The translations under genes and the position numbers were made by a program. Below the pieces are notes generated by a model. It did no database searches. It was not told where the DNA came from and worked only from the letters and a program-made list of their open reading frames with translations. 64,000 nt of DNA from assembly GCF_050003625.1 (NCBI RefSeq), contig NC_134397.1, forward strand, positions 152,602,691-152,666,690. The letters run 5' to 3'. Source of the DNA: Haematobia irritans. Lineage: Eukaryota > Arthropoda > Insecta > Diptera > Muscidae. Shown piece by piece: positions 9,911-22,325 of the stretch; positions within the stretch are counted from its first letter, which is position 1, and each line of letters starts with the position of its first letter.

Positions 9911-11437
9911 TTTTATACCCTGCTCCACACTGTGGAACAGGGTATTATAAGTTAGTGCATATGTTTGCAACACACAGAAGGAGACGAGATAGACACATGG
10001 TGTCTTTGGCAAAAATGCTCAGGGTGGGTTCCTGAGTCGATATAGCGATGTCCGTCTGTCCGTCTGTCCGTCTGTCCGTCTGTCCGTGAACACATTTTTG
10101 TAATCAAAGTCTAGGTCGCAGTTTTAGTCCAATCGACTTCAAATTTGGCACAAGTATGTGTTTTGGCTCAGAATAGATCCCTATTGATTTTGGAAGAAAT
10201 CGGTTCAGATTTAGATATAACTCCCATATATATTTCGCCCGATATGGACTTATATGGCCACAGAAGCCAGAGTTTTACCCTAATTTGCTTAAAATTTTGC
10301 ACAAGAAGAACAATTAGTACTATAGTCAAGTGTGCCAAATTTTATTGAAATCGGTTCAGATTAAGATATAGCTCTCATATATATCTTTCGCCCGATATGC
10401 ACTAATATGGACCCAGCAGCCAGAGTTTTATACGGATTTGCTTGAAATTTTGTATTGGCATAACACTTGGTCGTATAGTAAAGTGTGCAAAATTTGATTG
10501 AAATCGGTTCAGCTTTAGATATAGCTCCCATATATATCTTTCGCCCGATATGCACTTATATGGACCCAGAAGCCAGAGTTTTATCGTTTTTTATAGCTTG
10601 AAATTTTGCACAAGGAGCACAATTGGTAGTATAGTCATGTGTGCCAAATTTGATTGAAATCGGTTCAGATTTAGATATAGCTTCCATATATATTTTTCGC
10701 CCGATATGGACTTATATGGCCCCAGAAGCCCGAGTTTTGCCCAATTTGGTTGAAATTTTGCACAGGAAGTAGACTTAGCATTCTAGCCATGCGTGCCAAA
10801 TTTGATTGAAATCGGTTCAGATTTATATATAGCTCCCATATATAGCTTTCGCCCGATTTACACTCATATGACCACAGAGGCCAATTTTTTGCTCCGATTT
10901 AGTTGAAATTTTGCACATGGAGTAGAATTAGCATTGTAGCTATGCCTGCCAAATTTGGTTGAAATCGGTTAAGATTTAGATATAGCTCCCATATATATGT
11001 TTTTCTGATTTCGACAAAATTGGTCAAAATACCAACATTTTCCTTGTAAAATCGCCACTGCTTAGTCGAAAAGTTGTAAAACTGACTCTAATTTTAAACT
11101 TGTAATACATATATATCGAGCGATAAATCATAAATAAACTTTTGCGAATTTTCTTTAAAATTGCTTCAGATTTAAATGTTTCCCATATTTTTTTACTAAA
11201 ATTGTGTTCCACTCTAGTGCATTAGCCAACTTAAATTTTGAGTCTATAGATTTTGTAAAAGTCTATCAAATTCTGTCCAAATCAAGTGATATTTAAATGT
11301 ATGTATTTGGGACGAACCTTTATATAGCACCCAACACATTTGACGGATGTGATATGGTATCGAAAATTTAGATCTACAAAGTGGTGCAGGGTATAATATA
11401 GTCGGTCCCGCCCGACTTTAGACTTTCCTTACTTGTT
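9911..11437 (+). mobile_element. DINE-B, complete, directly behind the previous copy
   Basis: Starts with the stem-loop TATACCCTGCTCCACACTGT / GGAACAGGGTATTATAAG and a TCTGTCCG microsatellite (10048-10085). Core repeats have AGATATA at 10213, 10364, 10517 and 10673 (spacing 151-156, mostly 153). It ends with GTCGGTCCCGCCCGAC and CTTACTTGTT. Only a T run separates it from the 3' end of the previous DINE-B, a head-to-tail pair. Confidence 0.9.
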
Positions 11438-11547
11438 ATTATTTTGTAGCAGTGCTGATTAAAGCCAAAATCAGCGATAGCATCATTAAATAACAAATAA
11501 TTATCGGCGGAGGCAAAAAATTGATAAATCTTTAAAATGAAGAACTC

Positions 11548-12105
11548 CCCAGCAAAAAAATTGGAAGTTCTTCTTAAGGCACAACTATAAAAGCACTTCC
11601 AAAAATGTCCTCCCAAAGATGTTCTTTATTTTAACTGCACAGGAAGTTCATTTGAGTCAATTTTTTATAACTCGCTTTTTTCATATTTTTAAAGGGAAAT
11701 TTTAAGTTTTTTTGTTTCAAATGGGTTAAAAACGGATTAAAAATTAATAAAATAGTGAAAATTATTTAAATTTTGGCGAAAAAAAACAAAAATTGCGAAT
11801 ATTTGAACATATTTCATGTCAAACGTTCCAGACAAATGTTATAATACATTAAAAATCATAAAAAAAATTTTTAAAATTATTTATTCGTCAAAATATCACA
11901 AAATTTCTTTATTCACATCCATATCACTGGATTCGCATCACACCTTAAGAAGTGATGAAAATTCACTGCAACGGCTGTTGAAATGGTGGACATCCGTCCT
12001 ATGACAATCCCATGTTAAAATCATGTCTTTTGCGCCAATTTTGCACCACTTCCGGATCCAAAAAAACATTTTCACTACTTTTTTGGCGACGCTTTTTTTG
12101 CTGGG
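11548..12105. mobile_element. MITE family H
   Basis: Short inverted ends CCCAGCAAAAAAA / TTTTTTTGCTGGG enclose about 560 bp of AT-rich sequence without coding capacity. The interior (for example TCCAAAAATGTCCTCCCAAAG and TATAACTCGCTTTTT) recurs at 46770-49125, where it is split by two later insertions, and partly at 43590-43900. Target duplication not resolved. The segment 11438-11547 to its left is unassigned. Confidence 0.65.
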
Positions 12106-13112
12106 TCATTAACAAAAGCTCACCCTATAAATACCTTACCCTTGAAAATAAAATAACTTGTCGTCAACGAAACCATTTTTTGCACGAGTAATACCATTTG
12201 TAACTTCCGCCTAAACCTCTTTCTATTCACTACCAAGTACTTCTGCATCCAAAAAACCTTCAAGAATGGATAAATCGATGCATAGATATTTCTTCATATG
12301 CTGCATAACAGCAAGCTATATTGAGGTTACACAGACATTTAAGAAAATTTATTTTCTTTAAAATATTCTCATTTTGTTATCCAATAAATGTAATCCAAAA
12401 ATGACATTGAAAAATTTCGTTGCTCTCCCCTTATCAAGAACAAACTATTTGTGATCTTTGCTTTGGTGGCAAATCTAAAAAAAAATTGCATAAAATTGCA
12501 CACATTCGAGAACAAAACAATTTTTCTATTTCCTGAGGTTGTTGTCCAATGTCAGCCAACAAATGGCAACATTTGCCAATGCAAACACTTCGCTCCTCTG
12601 CAAATGGCTGTCGTGTTCAAGCAATTTTCGAAAATTTCACTTGCAGGAAATATGGAGTAGGACATGTCCTGACATTTTCCAATACTACGAAATATTATTT
12701 GTTTTGATTTTGCACTTTAAGCTTGTGGCAAAGGCGGATCGTAACACATAATGGGGTGGAGCTCATGTATGGAATTTTATATATGAACCATTAAAATACA
12801 AAAATGCTTAACAAACAATATTTTTCCAATAACGACCTAAATTTATACAGAATATAGATTTAAACAATGCTAGATGACCAAAGAGAGTTTCATTTTGACT
12901 CACATTATGATAGAACATATTGTGAAATTTTATCCTTTGACAATAGACATGAAGAAATTATTCCATTACTTTCAAGGAAGGAAATTCTAAAGTCGGGCGA
13001 GGCAACTTTATTGTACCATTCACCACCTCGGAGACCAACACTAATACAAAACCGTTAAAATTTTCCAAGAGCTATATTTACACCGGTTCAACCAAAATTT
13101 TCCTTTCTGGTG
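12106..13112. other. repeat-poor island, probably intronic or intergenic
   Basis: About 1 kb of less AT-extreme sequence with no full transposon. It contains CAACAAATGGCAACATTTGC, a partly palindromic stretch around 12560. A degraded DINE-B 3' end (AAAGTCGGGCGAGGCAACTT) lies at 12990-13035. No coding exon with convincing splice sites was found. Confidence 0.4.
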
Positions 13113-14511
13113 CACGGACGAAAAAGACTGTTTTTCATATGTTTGGGTGTAAAAATTATATATTTGGAACTCAAATTGTTTAACACAATATTGTTAAGTG
13201 CAAGCATATAATGTTCATAAATTAGCATAACATGTTTGGGACATATATGTTAATATGTTAGAACATATTATGTTTGGGACATCAAATGTTTGTAAATATA
13301 ATATGCTTAGATGCAAACACATATTAATTTAGAAATAGCCTATAAACATATATGTGTTTAGAAAGGGAGACCTAGAGAGTATGCTGCAAGTAAAATAATG
13401 GAAGTAACCAATTGACGCCTTAAAAATATATCCACACAAAGACAATTTCATTAAAATTTTTTCTACCAGTGTATGCCCTAAGGTCAAACATAATATGTTT
13501 GAACAATACAAAAATTTTTGTCTTTGGACCAATCCTGAAAATATATATGCTTGAAGCAAAATGTGTTTGGGCTATATGTTACAGAAGCGATTTTTTTTTC
13601 TTTTGAGGGTGTTGGTTCACTATTTTTTGAGTGTGGTAGTTAAAAATATACAAATCAACAAACCGATATAAAATCCAGTTTTATATATCACGATTTTTAC
13701 TAGAACTGTTTTGTCTTCACCCTCAAAAAAAATCGCTTCTCTAACATATGTTCCAAACATATTTTGCAGGAAGCACATATATTATTAGATACCGCCGAAA
13801 CATTAATATGTTTGTTTTATGTGAGCATATTATATGTTTGGAAGCATTTTAAGTCCAAAAATAGTATATGCTTGGAAGAATTCCCCAAAGAAGATTGTGT
13901 TCATTCCCTCACATAATTTTCACTTCCACGAAATTTTTGAGTTCTTCGCATCTTTTTCTGTAATACAAATATGCTGTTTTTTTTTCAAATGTCTATTATC
14001 TTGGTTCCGAATGTCTATTCTCTTTATTCCGAATACTCATTCTACTATTCAAATTAAATAATATTTAGACTTAAGCATACCAAATTTTTGGCCTTATTAT
14101 AAAACAGTTTTCCGAAACAACATACAAGCGGTTTCACAGAAATTGCTCTCATTTCATTCTCTAGCTGTGTTATGTTGATATCTTTTTATTCAAATCTCCC
14201 GGTTTCCATCTCTATTTCTTTCTCTATACTAACTCTCTCTCTGTCGCTCTCTGAATAAAGTATCACAACATATATATGTTTACTCGAAATTTGTAAATTT
14301 ATATATGTTCACATTCACACATATTATTTTTATGAAACATTCATGCCCCAAACATAATATATTCTAACATATTAACATATGTGTCCCAAACATTTTGTGT
14401 TAGTTTAGGAACATTACATATTTGCACTTAAATATATTGTGTTTAAAAATTGTGCCCGAAACACATTTTGTTTATATCGGAACATATGAAAAACATATTT
14501 TTCTAACAGTG
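13113..14511. mobile_element. palindromic fold-back element, family G
   Basis: The two halves are inverted copies of one another over about 300 bp. The left half has CATGTTTGGGACATATATGT then TTAATATGTTAGAACATATT; the right half reads the same in reverse with scattered changes. The outer ends are CACGGACGAAAAAGACTG and, in reverse, CACTGTTAGAAAAATATG. An inner pair, AGAAGCGATTTTTTTTTCTT with GAGGGTG at 13580-13615 and its inverse at 13715-13742, surrounds a central loop. No protein is encoded. Partial copies lie at 43905-44103 and 46820-47303. Confidence 0.65.
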
Positions 14512-15145
14512 TTTGAATATGAATACCTGTTTTATTATATTAATTTTTGTTTCAATTCTAAGCCATGTTTGCATTCTATTTGACAATATGTGGGTTGTGA
14601 AGTCGATGGTGTTTTTATACTTTTGGTCGACTTGATTGATTGCCGCTTAAATGTTTTCCCAATGATAAATTGTTGTCTGACAGCATAAAAATATAAATCA
14701 CAGATTAGCTCCTTGCTTTTTCATGTCGAATATTTGTATTTTTCGTGCAAAGAATTCACACACTACTAACCCTCGCCCCGCCACCACCAATAAGCAATGA
14801 CAATTGCCAGCCAAGTTTGGTGAAAATGCAAATATCTGCGGGCAAAATAATGCGAATGGTGTTGCTACTAAAGATGATTAAGTGATGTGCATAATTTCTA
14901 TGTTTTACTTGAATCAGAGATACATTTCACATTAACCCAATTAACATATAAATTTTCATTTTTAGGTCTCTCCAAAATAATCAATACAAATATCATGTCA
15001 TAAAATTTTATCAACCTGTTTCCTTACCTTAGTCGCTAATGAGGGTGATGAAACAGCGACGGATACAAAGCTGAAATAAAAATTAAGAACATATTAAAAT
15101 GTGCATTTATTTTTCAAAATAGCTGTAAATTGTATAAGCTGTCCA
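14512..15145. other. repeat-poor island around a possible minus-strand exon
   Basis: Sequence without transposon signatures, including the GC-richer stretch TAACCCTCGCCCCGCCACC near 14770. It runs up to the first satellite monomer. It looks like retained host intron, because a small splice-bounded segment lies at its right end. Confidence 0.45.
15028..15070 (-). other. candidate 43-nt internal exon
   Basis: On the minus strand a pyrimidine-rich acceptor (TTAATTTTTATTTCAG) is followed by 43 nt and the consensus donor AAG|GTAAGG. One frame is open throughout: one leading base, then FVSVAVSSPSLATK. The other two frames contain stops. It lies in repeat-poor DNA. An exon this short matches by chance fairly easily, so the case rests on both splice sites being good and on the island context. 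Host gene unknown. Transcript data would be needed to call it real. Confidence 0.4.
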
Positions 15146-15515
15146 AAATTCCATCAAACACCTAAATACATCGAAATTTTTCTATGAAAAAGATTATTTA
15201 CTCATATCTTCTCAGCTATGCGTCGTAAAGCGAAAGGGAGGTTAATTCGTGACAACACCCATAAAACCAAAATTTCGATGAAAATCCTAAAAAAAAAAAA
15301 TTTATATGAAAAATTTATTATGTGCATATCTCTTTTAAAATGCGTCCTAGAGCAAAAGCAGGTTACTCCTCAACAACCCAAATAAAATCAAAATTTATAA
15401 ATTTTTATATGAACATTTTATGTTGGCCTTATCTCCTTAAATATGCGTCCTAGAGCTAAAAGGAGGATAATCCATGACAACACCAATAATATCCAAATTT
15501 CGATGCAAATCCAAA

Positions 15516-15852
15516 GGTTAGGTGGCAGCCCGAAGTATTAGGTTCACTTAGACTATTCAGTCCATTGTGATACCACATTGGTGAACTTCTCTCTTATAAC
15601 TGAGTGCTGCCCGATTCGATGTTAAGCTCAATGACAAGGGACCTCCTTTTTATAGCCGAGTCCGAACGGCGTTCCACATTGCAGTGAAACCACTTAGGGA
15701 AGCTTTGAAACCCTCAGAAATGTCACCAGTATTACTGAGGTGGGATAATTCACCGCTGAAAAACTTTTTGGTGTTCGGTCGAAGCAGGAATCGAACCCAC
15801 GACTTTGTGTATGCAAGGCGGGCATGCTAACCATTGCACCACGATGGCTCCC
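15516..15852 (-). mobile_element. tRNA-derived SINE (main family), full length
   Basis: The 5' end on the minus strand is GGGAGCCATCGTGG. The A box TGGTGCAATGGTTAGC is at 15826-15841 and a perfect B box GGTTCGATTCC at 15787-15797. The body has GGCTATAAAAAGGAGGTCCC and ends AATGGACTGAATAGTC ... GGGCTGCCACCTAACC. The 3' part matches the LINE tail at 4669-4770, so mobilisation by that LINE machinery is likely (inference). It sits in the satellite, with AAAG possibly duplicated on both sides. Confidence 0.88.
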
Positions 15853-16230
15853 AAAGTTTTATACAGGCAACTTATTTTGGCCATATCTCCTTAAATAGGC
15901 ATCCTAGAGCCAAAAGGAGGTTAATTCGTAACCACATCCAAAAAATTAAAATTTCGCTGAAAAAAAATCCATTCAAAAACTAAAAACATTAAATTTTTAT
16001 GCGAATAACTTCTTTCGGCCATATCTCCTAAACAAAGTGTCCTAGAGCGAAAAGAACTTTAATTCGTGATCACCTCAAAAAAATTGAAAAATTTACCCAA
16101 ATCCTCAAAAAATTGAAATTTTTATATGAAAAATTTCTTTTGCTCTTATCTCCTAAACTAAACGTCCTAGCGCGAAAAGGAGGCTAATTAGTGATCACCC
16201 CCAGAAAATCAAATAGTCCATCCAAATCTT

Positions 16231-18416
16231 AAACAAGTATATACAGCAGTCAGTTCGGCCGGGCCGAATCTTAAATACCCACCACCATGAACCAAATATT
16301 AGGGGTTCCTTTGAAATTTCAGTAGGGCTTGAGGACTTGAGGACACTTCCCGAAGATAAATTTAAAGATTTCACCTATGAGGACTATATCAGATTCTGGA
16401 TTTATAAGAACCATTTTTGTTTGAGTTTTAGAGGAATCATTAACATCTCTTGTAAGTGTGCAAGAAAATTATAAAATAACGTTTTGATTTGAAATCTTAA
16501 ATCTGTGGAAGTAAAATCTGGAAATTTTACATTGAGTTTCAAGCAATTTTCACGATAAGTGCGCTTTCTACACCCTCAAGAAGTGAAGTCGGTCTATATG
16601 GAGGCATTACCAAATGGACCGATAAAAACTTAATCCGATACACGTTTTTGTGAACCTAAAATACCAGAATATTTACAATTTAAGGCAAATCAGATAAAAA
16701 CTACGGTTTCTAGAAACCCAAGGAGTTAAATCGGGAGATCGTTCTTATGGGGGCTATACTAAAATATGGACCGATACTCACCGTTTTCTTCATACCTCTT
16801 TATGACCCGAAAATACCTCTAGATTTCCAATTTCAGGCAAATAGGATAAAAACTTCGGATTCTAGAAGCCCAAGAAGTAAAATCGGGAAATCGGTCTATA
16901 TGGAGGCTATACGAAAATATGGACCGATGCTCACCATTTTCGGCACACCTCTTTATGGTCCTAAAATACCTCTAGATTTCCAATTTCAGACAAATTGGAT
17001 AAAAACTACGGTTTCTATAAACCCAAGACCCCAAATCGGGAGGTCGTTTTATATGGGGACCATACCAAAACATGGACCGATACTCACAATTTTTGGCACA
17101 CGTATTTGTGGTCCTACAATACCTCTATATTTCCAATTTCAGGTAAATTGAATAAAAACTGCGGTTTCTATAAGCCCAAGAGTAAAATCGGGAGATCGGT
17201 CTATATGGGGGCTATACCAAAATATGGACCGATACTCACAATTTTTGGCACACATAATTGTGGTTCTACAATACCTCTAGATTTCCAATTACAGGCAAAT
17301 AAGATAAAAACTTCGGATTCTAGAAGCCCAAGAAGTAAAATCGGGAAATCGGTCTATATGGGGGCTATACCAAAATATGGACCGATACTCACCATTTTCG
17401 GCACACCTCTTTATGGTCCTAAAATACCTCTAGACTTCCAATTTCAGGCAAATAAGATAAAAACTTCGGATTCTAGAAGCCCAAGAAGTAAAATCGGGAA
17501 ATCGGTCTATATGGGGGCTATACCAAAATATGGACCGATACTCACCATTTTCGGCACACCTCTTATGGTCCTAAAATACCTCTAGATTTCCAATTTCAGA
17601 CAAATTGGATAAAAACTACGGTTTCTATAAGCCCAAACCCCAAATCGGGAGGACGTTTTATATGGGGACCATACCAAAACATGAACCGATACTCACAATT
17701 TTTGGCACACGTATTTGTGGTCCTACAATACCTCTAGATTTCCAACTTCAGGTAAATTGAATAAAAACTGCGGTTTATATAAGCCCAAGAAGTAAAATCG
17801 GGAGATAGGTCTATATGGGGGCTATACCAAAATATGGACCGATACTCACAATTTTTGGCACACGTATTTGTGGTCCTACAATACCTCTAGATTTCCAATT
17901 TCAGGTAAATTGAATAAAAACTGCGGTTTCTATAAGGCCAAGAAGTAAAATCGGAAGATCGGGGGCTATACCAAAACATGGACCGATACTCACTATTTTT
18001 GGCACACCTCTTTGTGGTCATAAAATACCTCTAGATTTCAAATTTCAGGCAAATTGGATAAAAACTACGATTTCTATAAGCCCAAGACCCCAAATCAGGA
18101 GGTCGGTTTATATGGGGACTATATCAAAACCTGGACCGATATAGCCCATCTTCGAACTTGACCTGCCTGCAGACAAAAGACGAGCTTGTGCAAAATTTCA
18201 GCACGATTGCTTCATTATTGAAGACTGTAGCGTGATTACAACAGACAGACAGACAGACAGACGGACAGACGGACATCGTTATATCGTCTTAGAATTTCTC
18301 CCTGATCAAGAATATATATACTTTATATAGTCGGAAATCGATATTTCGATGTGTTACAAACGGAATGGCAAACTTATTATACCCCCGTCACCATTCTATG
18401 GTGGTGAGTATAAAAA
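16231..18416 (-). mobile_element. DINE-C inserted in the satellite
   Basis: It starts in reverse with AACAAGTATATACAGCAG and the hairpin TTCGGCCGGGCCGAA, and ends at 18416 with the 5' stem-loop ACCCCCGTCACCATTCTATG / GTGGTGAGTATAAAAA. Core repeats contain GGACCGATACTCACCATTTT, with spacing of 153 (17075, 17228, 17381) and 152 (17533). A block ACAGACAGACAGACAGACGG lies at 18240-18275. Monomers of the satellite resume on each side. The 196-codon open frame over 16995-17585 is a by-product of the 51-codon period. Confidence 0.88.
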
Positions 18417-21400
18417 ATTAAAATATTTATATGAAAAATTTCTTTTGCTCACATCTCCTAAACTAAGCGTCCTAGAGCCAAAAGTATGTTAATCCGTGAC
18501 CACCCTCAAAAAATCAAAAAAAAAAATAAATAACAAAATCCTAAAAAAAATTAAATTTTTATATGAAAAATTCTTTTGCTCATATCTCCTAAACTAAGCG
18601 TCCTAGAACGAAAAGGAGGTTAATTCGTGACCACCCCCAGAAAATCAAAAATTCCGTCCAAAACTTAAAAAATTAAAATTTTTATATGAAAAACTTCTTT
18701 TGCTCATATCTCCTAAACTAAGCGTCCTAGTTTAATTCTTCACTACCCCCAAGAAATTGCAAATGCCATCGAAAAATGGAATTTTTATATCAAAATTGTT
18801 ACCCCAAAAAATTTAAAATTCCATCCAAATCCTAAAAAAATTTTAATTTTTATATTGAAAATTTCTTTTGCTCATATCTCCTAAACTAAGCGTCGTAATA
18901 ATTCGTGACCATCCCCAAAAAATCAAAAATTCCATCTAAATCCTGAAAACAATTGAAATTTTTACATGAAAAACTTCTTTTGCTCTTATCTCCTAAATTA
19001 TGCGTCCTAGAGCGAAAAGGAAGTTAATTCGTGACCATTCAAAAAAAATTTTAAATTCCATACAAATCCTAAAAAATTGAAATTTTTGAAAAACTTCTTT
19101 TGCTCATATCTCCTAAGCTAAGCGTTCTAGAGCGAAAAGGAGGTTAACTCGTGACCACCCCCAAAAAATTGCAAAATTCCATCCAAATCCTAAGAAATTG
19201 AAATTTTTATGCGAAAAATTCCATCCAAATTTAAAAAAAAATTTAAATTTTTATATGAAAAACTTCTTTTGCCCATATCTCCCAAACTAAGCGTCCAAGA
19301 GCGAAAAGGAGGTGAATTAGTGGACACCCCCAAAAAATCAAAAAAACGTTCGAAATCATAAAAAAAATTAAATTGCTATATGAAAAACTTCGTTTGATCA
19401 TATCTCCTAAATCTAGCGTCCTAGACCGAGAAGCAGGGTAATTCGTGACCACCCACAAAAAATTGCAAATTCCATCCAAATCCTAACAAATTGAAATTTT
19501 TCTATGAAAAACTTCTTTTGCTCATATCTCCTAAACTAAGCGTCCTAGAGCGAAACGGACATTAGTCCGTGGCCACCCCCAAAAAATCAAAAATTCCATC
19601 TAAATCCTAAAAAAATGAAATTTTTATATGAAAAACGTCTTTTGCTAATACATCTCCTAAACTAAGCGTACTAGAGCGAAAAGGAGGTTAATTAGTGGAC
19701 ACCCCCAAAAAATTCAAAATTCCATCCCAATCCTATAAAAATTGAAATTTTTATATGAAAACTTCTTTTGCTCATATCTCCTAAACTAAACGTCCTAGAG
19801 CGAAAAGGAGGTTAATTCGTGACCACCCCCAGAAAATCAAAAATTCCGTCCAAAACTTAAAAAATTAAAATGTTTATATGAAAAATGTTTTTTGCTCATA
19901 TCTCCTAAACTAAGCGTCCTAGAGCGAAAAGGAGGTTAATTCGTGACCACCCCAAAAAAATCAAAAAATCCATCGAATGCCTAAAAAAATGAAATTTTTA
20001 TATGAAAAACTACTTTTACTCATATTTCCTAAATAAGCGTCGTAATAATTCATGACCACCCCCAAAAAAATCAAAAATTCCACCCAAATCCTAAAAACAA
20101 TTGAAATTTTTATATGAAAAACTTCTTTTGCTCATATCTCCTAAACTATGCGTCCTAGAGCGAAAAGGAAGTTAATTCGTGACCATCCCCAAAAAATTTA
20201 AAATTCCATACAAATCCTAATAAATTGAAATTTTTATGTGAAAAACTTCTTTTGCTCATATCCCCTATATTAAGCGTCCGAGAGCGAAAAGTAGGTTAAT
20301 TCGTGACCGCCCCAAAAAAATCAAAAATTTTTATCCAAATAATAAAAAAATTAAATTTTTTCTATGAAAAACTTCTTTTGCTCATATCTCCTAAACTAAG
20401 CGTTCTAGAGCGAAAAGGAGGTTAATTTGTGACCACCCTCAAAAAATTGCAAAATTCCATCCAAATCCTAAGAAATTGAAATTTTTATACGAAAAATTCA
20501 ATCCAAATTTTAAAAAAATATAAATTTTTATATGAAAAACTTCTTTTGCCCACATCTCCCAAACTAAGCGTCCAAGAGCGAAAAGGAGGTTAATTAGTGA
20601 ACACCCCCAAAAATTCTAAAAAAATGAAATTTTTATATGAACAACTTCTTTTGCTCATATCTCCTAAACTAAGCGCCCTAGAACGAAAAGGAGGTTAATT
20701 CGTGACCACCCCCGAAAAATTGCAAATTCCACCCTAATTTTAAAAAAATTAAAATGTTTATATGAAAAACTTCTTTACTCATATGTCCTAAACTATGCGT
20801 CCTAGAGCGAAAAGGACGTTAATCCATGACCAAAAAATTGAAAATTCCACCCAAATCCTAAAAAAAGGTTAGTTCGTAACCACCCCCCAAAAAATTGAAA
20901 ATTTCATCCAAATCCTAAAAAAGTTAAAATTTTTATATGAAAAACTTCTTTTGTTCATATATCCTAAACTAAGCGTCCTAGAGCCAAAAGAAGGTTAATT
21001 CGTGGCCACCCCCAAAAAACCAAAAATTTCATCCAAATTGTAACCCGTGAGCAATCCCATAAACTCAAAAATTCCACCCTAATCTTAAAAAATTAAAAAT
21101 TGTATATGAAAAAATTTCTTTTGGTTATATCTCCTAAACTAAGCGTCCTAGAGCGAAAAGGAGGTTAATTAGTGGACACCCCAACAAATCAATAATGCCT
21201 TCCCAATCCCAAAAAAAAAATCAAAATTTTATATGAAAAACTTCTTTTGCCCATATCTCCCAAACTAAGCGTCCAAGAGCGAAAAGGAGGTTAATTAGTG
21301 GACACCCCCAAAAAATCAACAAAAAAATGAAATTTTTATATGAAAAACTTCTTTTGCTCATATGTCCAAAACTAAGCGCCCTAGAGCGAAAAGAAGGTTA

Positions 21401-22325
21401 ATTCGTGGCTACCCCAAAAAAATCAACAAATCCATCGAAATCCTAAAAAAAAATTAAATTTTTATATGAAAAACTTCTTTTGCTCACATCTCCTAAACTA
21501 AGCGTCCTAGAGCAAAAAGGAGGTTAATTCGTGACCACCCTCAAAAAATTGAAAAATCCACCCAAATTCTAAAAAAAAATTAAAAAACTTCGTTTGCTCA
21601 TATCTCCTAAACTGAGCGTCCTAGGGCGAAAAGGAGGTTAATTCGTGACTACCCCCAAAAAAATCAAAAAACCCATCGAAATCCTAAAAAAATTTTAAAT
21701 TTTTATATGAAAAACTTCTTTTGCTCATATCTCCTAAACTATGCGTCCTAGAGCGAAAAGGAGGTTTATGCGTGACCACCCCCAAAAAGTTGAAAAAACC
21801 ACCCAGATCCTCAAAAAATTAAAGTTTTTATATGAAAAACTTCTTTTGCCCATGTCTCCTAAACTAATTGTCCTAGACCCAAAAGAAGGTTAAGTCGTAA
21901 CCACCCCAAAATCAAAATTTTTATATGAAAAACTTACTTTGCCCATATCTCCTTAAATATGCGCCCTAGAACCAAAGGGACAGTAATTATCCACAATCTC
22001 AAAAAGATAAAAATTTCTATTAAAATCCTCAAAAATCAAAAATATTATATGAAAAACTTATTTGGGCCATATCTTCTTATATATGCACCCTAGAGCCAAA
22101 AGGACGTTATTTCGTGACCATCCCAAAAAAAAAAAGAAAATTCGGTGAAAATTCTCAAAAAATCAGAATTTTTATATGAAAAATATGGCCAAAATATCTC
22201 CTTAGATATGCGTCTTACTGCGAAAGGGATATTATGTCGTGACCACAGTCAAAAGATCCGAATTTCGATGTAAATGCTCAAAAAAAAATCCAAATTTTTA
22301 TATGAAAAACTTATTTTGGTCATTA

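Larger units (their letters stand above)
15146..22325. repeat. satellite array of about 120-bp monomers
   Basis: Monomers carry TTTTATATGAAAAACTTCTT, TTGCTCATATCTCCTAAACT, AAGCGTCCTAGAGCGAAAAG and GAGGTTAATTCGTGACCACC in that order. The array occupies 15146-15515, 15853-16230 and 18417-22325. Copies at both edges are more diverged than those in the middle. Variant monomers recur together at a distance of about 1.15-1.28 kb, so a higher-order repeat exists. A SINE and a DINE-C are inserted in it. No coding content. Confidence 0.9.

Noticed and set aside
16995..17585. 196-codon open frame
   Set aside because: It lies over the 153-bp core repeats of a DINE-C. The period is a multiple of three, so frames stay open without selection; no domain is present.
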